64,000 nt of DNA from assembly GCA_944990035.1 (NCBI GenBank), contig CALYLX010000112.1, positions 868,001 through 932,000 of the forward strand. The letters run 5' to 3'. The stretch comes from Clitopilus passeckerianus. Lineage: Eukaryota > Basidiomycota > Agaricomycetes > Agaricales > Entolomataceae. Of the stretch, positions 56,601-64,000 are shown one piece after another. How positions within the stretch are numbered: the stretch's first letter is position 1; every line of letters begins with the position of its first letter. The notes below the pieces were generated by a model. That model had not been told where the DNA came from. It searched no databases and saw only the letters and a list, made by a program, of their open reading frames with translations. A program made the position numbers and the translations under genes.

Positions 56601-59206
56601 TCTGGAGCAAGAAGGAGATCAGCTACAATCGTGATGCACCTTTCCACGTTCTGGTAACCAGCTATCAGCTCGTGACTCAGGACCAACAATACTTTCAGAG
56701 AGTGAAATGGCAGTACATGATTCTCGATGAGGCCCAGAATATTAAGAACTCTGCTAGTGTACGCTGGAAGACATTGCTGGGGTTTCAATGTCGCAATAGG
56801 CTGTTGCTGACTGGTACACCGATCCAGAATTCTATGCAAGGTATGTGCGTTTGATACATTCCGAGCCGCACCAAATTTACCCCTCATAGAATTATGGGCC
56901 CTGTTGCACTTCATCATGCCCAGCTTGTTTGATTCTCACGATGAGTTCAACGAGTGGTTCTCCAAGGACATCGAGAATGCTGCCGAAAACAAGGGGAGCA
57001 AACTGAACGAACACCAGCTTCGTCGGCTGCATATGATCCTCAAGCCGTTCATGCTCAGGCGTGTTAAGAGGCACGTACAAAATGAACTTAGCGAGAAGGT
57101 GAGTAACTCGTCTATATGGCCTCTCAGTTGTGCTCAGCTTTTCCTATAGATTGAGATCGATATCTACGTTGATCTCAGCGCCAGACAACGGGCACTATAC
57201 AATGTTCTCCTATCTCGAGTTTCGGTAGCCGACCTTCTCGCCAAGGCCGCTAACTTTGGAGACGCAGAATCTGCGAGGTCCCTCATGAATCTCGTCATGC
57301 AGTTCCGGAAGGTTTGCAATCACCCGGAACTCTTCGAGCGCGCAGATGTCGTCGCCCCATTCTCGTTCTCAGATTACGGTCGAACGAACACATCCTTCAA
57401 GAATGAAGGGGACTTTGTGTTGCTCCCGTACTCCTCGAGAAATCCAATCGAGTTCTCTATACCGAAGTTGTTTTACCTCGATGGTGGTTTGGTGGATGTG
57501 CCCCAGGAAGACTCCACCGATGTATCATCAACAAGCGTAGTGACCAAAATGTTCAATATATGGTCATCGGATTGGATAGAACGTTCGCTCAACGAGACGT
57601 GTGAGTCTGTTACTCCTTCGCTGTGACACGAAGCCTAACATGTGGTGATATAGCGGCTTCTTCGTTCTCGTTCCTACGCTTCCTCGATATCGGCACGGAG
57701 GAAGTCCATGCTCTACATAGAGCCCCTCTCATTCGTAGACGGTTGCTTGCTATCCAGGCGGAAGCAATGAAGAATGAGATCATCGACTACTGCTCGTAAG
57801 TATCCTATCATCTTGTTATTTTCGCTTGGCACGCGCTGACAGAAGCTCCTCAGCGACTCGCATTTTGCTGCATCCTCTATCACCAGCCCATTCCAGGTGT
57901 TTCCTACAGTTTCTCTATCCTCTCTGGCCACTGCACCTCAACTACCAGCTCTTCATGAAATTTCATCAACGATTTGGACCGAGACGTGCCTTTCTCGTCC
58001 TGGGATGAAATGGTTCATCCCGCCAGTTGTTGCTCCACCAATCTCAATGTATTGCTCGGAAAGGACACTTTTGGACTCGCAAACACAGTTACTGGATGCA
58101 CCAGTTGAATCACTCGCTCTCTACGGTTTACCGCCTGCCCTTCGGGATTCGGTGCCAGCTGGTGAGGCCTATCATAAGAATGTGCCATCTATTCCTCCTT
58201 CGGGTCTATTCGGAGTTTCCCCCCAGAACCAAATCCCTGCACCTCCAATGCAAGTCCCCGAGGCGAAGCGGCTCATCTACGACTCCGCTAAGCTGGCCCG
58301 ACTTGATGCACTCTTGCACGAACTCAAGAAGGGTGACCATCGTGTATTGGTCTATTTCCAGATGACAAGGATGATGGATCTCATGGAAGAGTACCTCATC
58401 TATCGCCAGTACAAGTACTTGCGATTGGACGGTTCTTCCAAGCTAGAGGACCGACGAGACATGGTCATTGACTGGCAGACACGGTATGTAATCCAAGCAA
58501 TCTTTACCCTGAACTTCGTAGACTGATGGCTTGCCCAGACCCGACATATTTGTCTTCCTGCTAAGTACCCGAGCAGGTGGTCTAGGAATTAACTTGACCG
58601 CTGCTGACACTGTTGTTTTCTATGATCACGACTGGAATCCTTCCAACGATGCTCAGGCTATGGACCGAGCTCATCGACTGGGCCAAACTCGCCAGGTCAC
58701 GGTCTACCGATTGATCACGAAAGGCACTATAGACGAGCGCATTGTCCAATTGGCGCGCGTCAAGAAAGATGTCAGTGTGGTGGCCTTCCATGCACAAACC
58801 AATCTGACGTTCTATATAGGTACAAGACATCGTTGTTGGCAACAAGAACTTCACGGACGTCGCCAAACCGAGTGAAATTGTTCAATTGCTATTGAACGAT
58901 GAGCAGCTGGCGAGCTTGAACAATGGCAATGGATCTGCACCTTCCGCTGGAGATCAGAAAGCGGCCAACAGTGTTTCGCAAGACATGTGGAACGATGATG
59001 AGGACGGCTTCTTTGGACATTCTGGGCCTCAGAACAACAACGCACAGGATACAGATGGAAATGGAAATGGCACACCTGTGCCTTCTGGAAGCGGACGTGG
59101 GAGGAAGCGCAAGCCAGGAGGAACCGGTGCCCCTCGTGGCCGAAAGCCGGGCATGGGCAAAAAGAAAGCTAGCGCAGTAGATGATGGGGTCACGGTTGTG
59201 GAATAA
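53680..59206 (+). CDS. INO80: INO80 chromatin-remodelling ATPase
   Basis: Large multi-exon gene. The N-terminal region is Pro/Ser-rich and Lys/Arg-rich. The DBINO region follows ([74 protein letters not shown]). The Snf2 ATPase has [40 protein letters not shown] (P-loop near 56340, split by an intron), [15 protein letters not shown], the box LDEAQNIKN (DEAQ) and [21 protein letters not shown]. The large INO80-specific insertion (57.2-58.2 kb) separates it from the second lobe: [33 protein letters not shown] and [17 protein letters not shown]. The C-terminus has AT-hook-like RGRKRKPGG. It slides nucleosomes and exchanges H2A.Z in the nucleus. Confidence 0.97.
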
Positions 59207-59671
59207 TTGGACAATTAGGTATTTTCTTGTCAATAATGTGTCTTTCGTATTTTGCAAGCTGTCGTATAGAACACCATATATCACTACTTATGTTACTGTA
59301 TGTGTACCCAGTGTAAATAATAACAGGAAATCAATCATTTCATGCACTACGGGAGCTTGAGACGGGCAAGGAAGCTGAATGGGGTTGCTGTGCAGCCACT
59401 TCCCGGAATTCGAGATTCCAAAGCCCTCTGCATTCAACATTGATCATGGTATGTTTCGGCTAGCTTCACTGACAACGACTTCATCTTCTATCCTATGCAC
59501 CACCCAAAGCTGAAAGCCCCGAACTATCACACAAGAGCTTGAGAAAGAGTCATACGCCGTAAACCTGAGTCATCGATCCATTCGGTTCCTCATATAATCG
59601 GGCGAATACAAACGACTTCATCTAGACAAACAGAAGAAGAGAGAAATACAGACGCAGGTCCCTTCTGAAGG
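59207..59671. other. Intergenic region between INO80 and the DExH helicase gene
   Basis: 465 bp: 3' UTR of INO80, then promoter of the helicase gene. No ORF, repeat or RNA gene with support. Confidence 0.5.
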
Positions 59672-62600
59672 ATGGCAAAAAAGAAGAAAACTCAGCTGAA
59701 GCCAGTTGCCCGCGGATTCGCCACCACCTCCGTACCAAAGAAGGTGACACCCGCCCCCGTCGATGAACCAACCCTAGCTGCGGAAGAAGCAGAGCCGGGC
59801 GACAAGGTTGACGGGGATGCTGAGGGTATTCCTGCAGGCAGCACCAAACTCGCTACAAGCCAGGAACCTGATTTAGCTCAAGTCGAGCAACAGGAGTTAC
59901 AAGCCTTGGTGGAGAAGCTGCAAGATAAAACAGAGAAGGAGATAGTTCGGTGCGATTCAAGTCGTGGGTTGTATGCATGAACTAACGTAGCTTCAGGACA
60001 ATCAAGGTAGATCCATGGGCTGTAATTGCGCGTCGTGGAGAGTTTACTTATGGAACTTTAGGCGCTTGAAACTGAGAGGCGCTTTTCCAAAACTCTGCCA
60101 GTTTTGGAACTTGATCCTCAGGTGGCGAAGTCTATCATCGAGTACGCCGTGGAGAGCTCCAATTCACGGGCAGAGAGTATGCATCCGTGCTATCTGTTTT
60201 CCTTCTCAAGTGCTAATAATGGATTAGCAGTCCAAGCTGCTCTGGAAGACTACTCGGAAGAGCAGGCGCTTCACAGAATGGGTATCACGTATGGGGCACT
60301 TCGTCGCCTGGGTTATTCTGAGGCCCGTGTGTTGGAATGCTTAAACGCCATCAGAGGGGTTGAACTCGATGAAGCGTTTGAATGGGTGTGTTGTTAAGTA
60401 TCATATATTGACGAGGGATTGACCACTGTTCCAGCTGTGTTTGCACTGCTCGCTGGATGAACTTGAGAATGATGGTAAATTTCGAGCTTTGAGAGGCCGC
60501 AGTTTCTGACACGCCATTCTTCGTAGGACTAACCCCCGAAGCGAAGCCTTCCGCTAAATCTGGTTCGACACAAACCCCTCAAACACCACGGACACCATCG
60601 CAGTTCCAGATAACCCCGTCATCTACAGGCCTCACGACACCTCCAACTCCGGCAAGGCTTGACGCCAATGCGCCTGAGTTCCGACCATCTGGACTCCTGT
60701 TCAACCAGGCCAAACCTCCCCCCCAGAACATGCCGACTGGTAATCTGGCCCGGGACAACTCGAGCACTAAGCAGTCATCTGGCACAGATTCTGGTCGTTC
60801 GTCTCCGGGCACCCTTGATCCGACTGGGCAATACGTCCAGTTGAAGCTGCAGTTCGACGCTATTCAATACAAGAAGGATGCGAGGAACCGCGACAAAGCT
60901 GGAAGGCTGCAAAGGAAGCTTACAGAGCTCAAGTCAGACTACATGTTCAGCCAGAAGGAGGCAAATGCGCTGTACCAGATAGAGCGCAAAAAGGTTGATG
61001 CTGTTAATCTCAAAAAGAAACTGGAGGGGAAAGAAGACTTATCCTCCCCTGCTCCTGCTCCTGCTGCTCCCATCAAAGTGAAGTCTGAATCTGGCCGCTC
61101 TTTGGTACCGCTGCCCGCCCCGGATGGCGAAAGTGATGATGAACAGGAAGGGGGCATGTTCTCAATTTTGGAGTTACTTCCAGAAACGGAGACGACTAAG
61201 GAAGGGACCACGATTACCATTAGAGAAATGGCGCTACCAAAGCATTGGTCTGGTCGGACTCCCAAAGCACTGCTCAAGGAGATGGTGGCCAAACAGGATC
61301 GCTACGCAGCTATATCCTACAGGATGATATCCGGCCACAGCCGAGCGAAGAGAGCCTCCGTAACCATACGCTGGGAAGGTCGCTCTACAGGCGAGTGGAC
61401 AATGGAGGACATCGCCTGTCATGACGAAACACAGGCAGAGCAGTATATTTCCACAGTGGCCCTCCATGCTATCACCTTTCCATTGACAGAAGGTTTCACT
61501 ACAATACCTCTATCCAACACGGGCCAAACATTCTTCAGAACGTTCCCTGCGGTATTTCGGGATCTTTGGGACGAACTAGAAGTCAAGAGGAAGGAACGCG
61601 ATGACGAAATCAACCGTGAGGCCTGGAAGAAATTACAGACCATTGTCCATGAGAAATACGATAGCAACGAAAAAGTTGGTTTCCGCACGCATGAAAATCT
61701 GGTAATTAGAGCTGACATTGACGTAGGTTCAGACTAAGAGCTCTAGGCAGATTCAAAATGGCATCCAGCGCTCGTCTGGTCAAAATTCTATGACAAGAAA
61801 TCTCGAAATTTCAGAGCAAGTCGCGTCTCTGTACGAACAGTGCCACAGTAGTACTGCATACGAAGAAATGCTGGTAAATCATACCTCAGAGAACTGTCAA
61901 TTCACCTTTCATCACCATCCTGTAGGCATATCGGAATCTACTTCCCATTGCGGGCTATCGGAAGGAGATTCTTTTTACCCTAGAAGAGTCACAGATTCTT
62001 GTCCTAAGTGGAGAAACCGGGTGGTACGTAGTACCGGGTGTTCATCCCGCGGTTCTACTTTAACCGCATGACTTTACACAGTGGTAAGTCGACACAGGTC
62101 CCCAGCTTCATCCTTGAAGACCACCTTTCCCGTGGGAAACACTGCAAGATCTATTGCACAGAACCTCGACGAATATCAGCGATATCGCTGGCCCAGCGTG
62201 ATTTGATTTCAACCCCCTCTGAATGTCAAGCGTAATCTTACATCAAACATTGCAGGGGTATCGCAGGAGCTCGGGGAGCCTCAGAATGCGCTTGGAACAG
62301 TTAACTCCCTCGTCGGCTATTCCATACGTTTAGAGAGCAATACTTCTCGCAATACGTGCCTGACATTTGTCACTAATGGTATTGCCCTTCGCATGCTGGA
62401 AGGGGGCTCAGGTCCAGCTGGTCAGGGTACCGCTTTCGATGAAATCACTGTGGGTTTGCTATCAACTGCTTTAGTATGTCTAGTTTGGCTGATCCAATTC
62501 CAGCATATAATTATCGACGAAGTTGGTCAAAGTTTATAACCACCGGATCATCCACTCAATGCCCTCTAGGTTCATGAACGCACGATAGAATCCGACTTCC

Positions 62601-64000
62601 TACTGATCGTTCTGAAATCGCTCTTGCGACAAAGGCCCGACCTAAGGCAAGCCCTTGATTAACTCCATGATTGACCCCGATTAACTGACCTTGGTCTATA
62701 GGGTAATCCTTATGTCTGCAACACTGGATGCGGAAAAGATATCAACATACTTCGATGGATGCCCTACCTTCCATGTGCCAGGACGTACTTTCCCTGTCAA
62801 CGTCAATTACCTCGAAGATGCGGTTGAGCTCACAAACTGGACCATAAACGAGACCTCACCTTTCGCCAGGCGATGTTAGTCAGTTCCATGACCTTTTCCA
62901 TTTGTAGGCTAATTATACGCTCGGCAGTGCACGACAAATATTATCAGACGAAAGGTCGCGACTGGTCAGAAGACGCTGTCCTACCAGATGACGACGGGGA
63001 CGAGGCCACACAGAAGGATGTCAAACTTGAGAAACGTTACTCTGCTGAGACTACCACTACAATCAACCTTCTCGACGAGCGGCTAATACCGTTCGATCTC
63101 ATTGTTCGCCTTCTAGAGACCATTTGTTGCGATTCAAGATATGCAGATTATTCTCCAGCTATCTTAGTGTTCATGCCTGGTATCGGTGAAATCCGCCGAC
63201 TCAATGATGCGCTAATGGAGCATCAAACCTTTGGTTCAGAGGAGAAATTCCGCATCTATCCCCTTCACTCAACCCTATCAAGTGAAAATCAAAGTGCGGT
63301 CTTTGACATCCCCTCTCAAGGCATTCGTAAAATAGTGATAGGTGCGATTGGTCTGCTCAACCCATTCAATATTCTCTGACCACTTTCTTCCAGCAACGAA
63401 TATTGCCGAGACTGGTATCACCATACCTGATGTAACCTGTGTGATCGACACAGGCAAGCATCGAGAGATGCGATTCGACGAGAAGCGCCAGATCAGCCGA
63501 CTCGTAGAGACATTCATTGCTAGAAGCAATGCAGCCCAAAGGCGAGGGCGAGCCGGACGTGTCAGAGAAGGCATCTGCTTCCATCTATTCACTAAACTTC
63601 GTTGTGATACTCAGGTAATTACTGGCTCTTCTACTTCAAACGAAGTCGGAACATCTTAATCTGTTCCCTTTTTTTCAGATGGCAGAGAGTCCCTTACCCG
63701 AGATGATGCGTCTGAGCCTCGCTGATCTCGCTCTTCGAATCAAAATTATGAAGGTCAACTTCGGCTCCTCGATCGAGAATGTACTATCGCAGGCCTTGGA
63801 CCCGCCAACTTCGATCAATATCCAAAGAGCGGTTGCGATGCTGGTGGAGGTCCGAGCCCTTACGCCGTCTGAAGACATCACCCCCATGGGCAGGTTATTG
63901 AGCAAGCTCCCAACAGACGTGCATTTGGGCAAATTCCTGTTGATTGCTACCATCTTGCGTTGCCTGGATCCTGCCTTGACAATCGCTGCTGCTCTTAACT
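59672..64000 (+). CDS. DHX29/YLR419W-type DExH-box RNA helicase (3' end outside window)
   Basis: Start MAKKKKTQLKPVARGFATTS. The N-terminal part has a UBA-like helical region (YGALRRLGYSEARVLECLNAIRGVELDEAFEW) and an RWD-like region after 61.1 kb. The helicase core has SGETGCGKSTQVPSFIL (P-loop, spliced near 62022..62081), CTEPRRISAISLAQRVSQELGE, FVTNGIALRMLEGG, IIIDEVHERTIESDFLL (DEVH box), ILMSATLDAEKIS, LVFMPGIGEIRRL, NIAETGITIPDVTCVIDTG and QRRGRAGRVREGICFHLF. Then the ratchet and HA2 region runs off the window. DHX29 helps 48S scanning on structured mRNAs; the yeast relative YLR419W is less studied. Two introns appear to use GC donors (62647 and 62870). Reading stays open at 64000. Confidence 0.93.

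Noticed and set aside
1..64000. CRISPR arrays, operons, bacterial promoters
   Set aside because: None seen; the spliced eukaryotic genes make them implausible.

Overview
The window is nuclear DNA of a filamentous basidiomycete, most likely an Agaricomycete. The evidence is dense genes split by many short introns (about 45-60 nt, GT-AG with a few GC-AG, CTRAY-like branch sites), together with orthologues of HapX, NudE, Rac1, KAE1, INO80 and an SLC35F-type transporter, and a DUF6729-type mobile element of the kind I associate with Agaricomycetes. The genus cannot be read from the sequence. I re-spliced most genes by eye. Where complete exon lists are given, the exon lengths sum to a whole number of codons.

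Layout. 1-3.4 kb: a single-pass membrane protein (cut by the left edge) and the GTPase Rac1. 3.9-9.3 kb: a zinc-finger nuclear protein, divergent from the rRNA methyltransferase SPB1. 9.3-12.1 kb: the mitochondrial SLS1 regulator. 12.1-18.1 kb: a 5,931-bp DNA transposon with 30-bp terminal inverted repeats and a perfect 8-bp target-site duplication. 18.2-22.8 kb: eIF3b and the iron-regulatory bZIP HapX. 22.9-30.2 kb: a mitochondrial PPR protein, an XRCC2-like RecA-family protein, a coiled-coil protein and a small ankyrin protein. 30.2-34.7 kb: SLX9 and two tandem SLC35F-like transporters. 35-41.4 kb: an SRF1-like membrane protein, NIP30/FAM192A, ESS2/DGCR14 and NudE. 41.6-49.6 kb: CSL4 (exosome), PDH E2, KAE1, a GT8 glycosyltransferase, eS28, lipoyl synthase and CMC1. 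49.7-64 kb: PEX11, fumarase, INO80 and a DHX29/YLR419W-type DExH helicase cut by the right edge.

Most genes are housekeeping: ribosome biogenesis and translation (SPB1, SLX9, CSL4, eS28, eIF3b, DHX29-like, KAE1) and mitochondrial metabolism (SLS1, PPR, PDH E2, lipoyl synthase, CMC1, fumarase). Many neighbours share short divergent promoters.

The outstanding feature is the transposon. Its only long coding unit encodes AT-hooks, a DUF6729-like zinc region, a candidate DDE (RNase H-fold) transposase core, and a complete DEDDy 3'-5' exonuclease that appears to be nested between the second Asp and the last Glu of that core. It has landed in what was a roughly 160-bp divergent promoter between SLS1 and eIF3b. 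This copy carries three probable single-base frameshifts.
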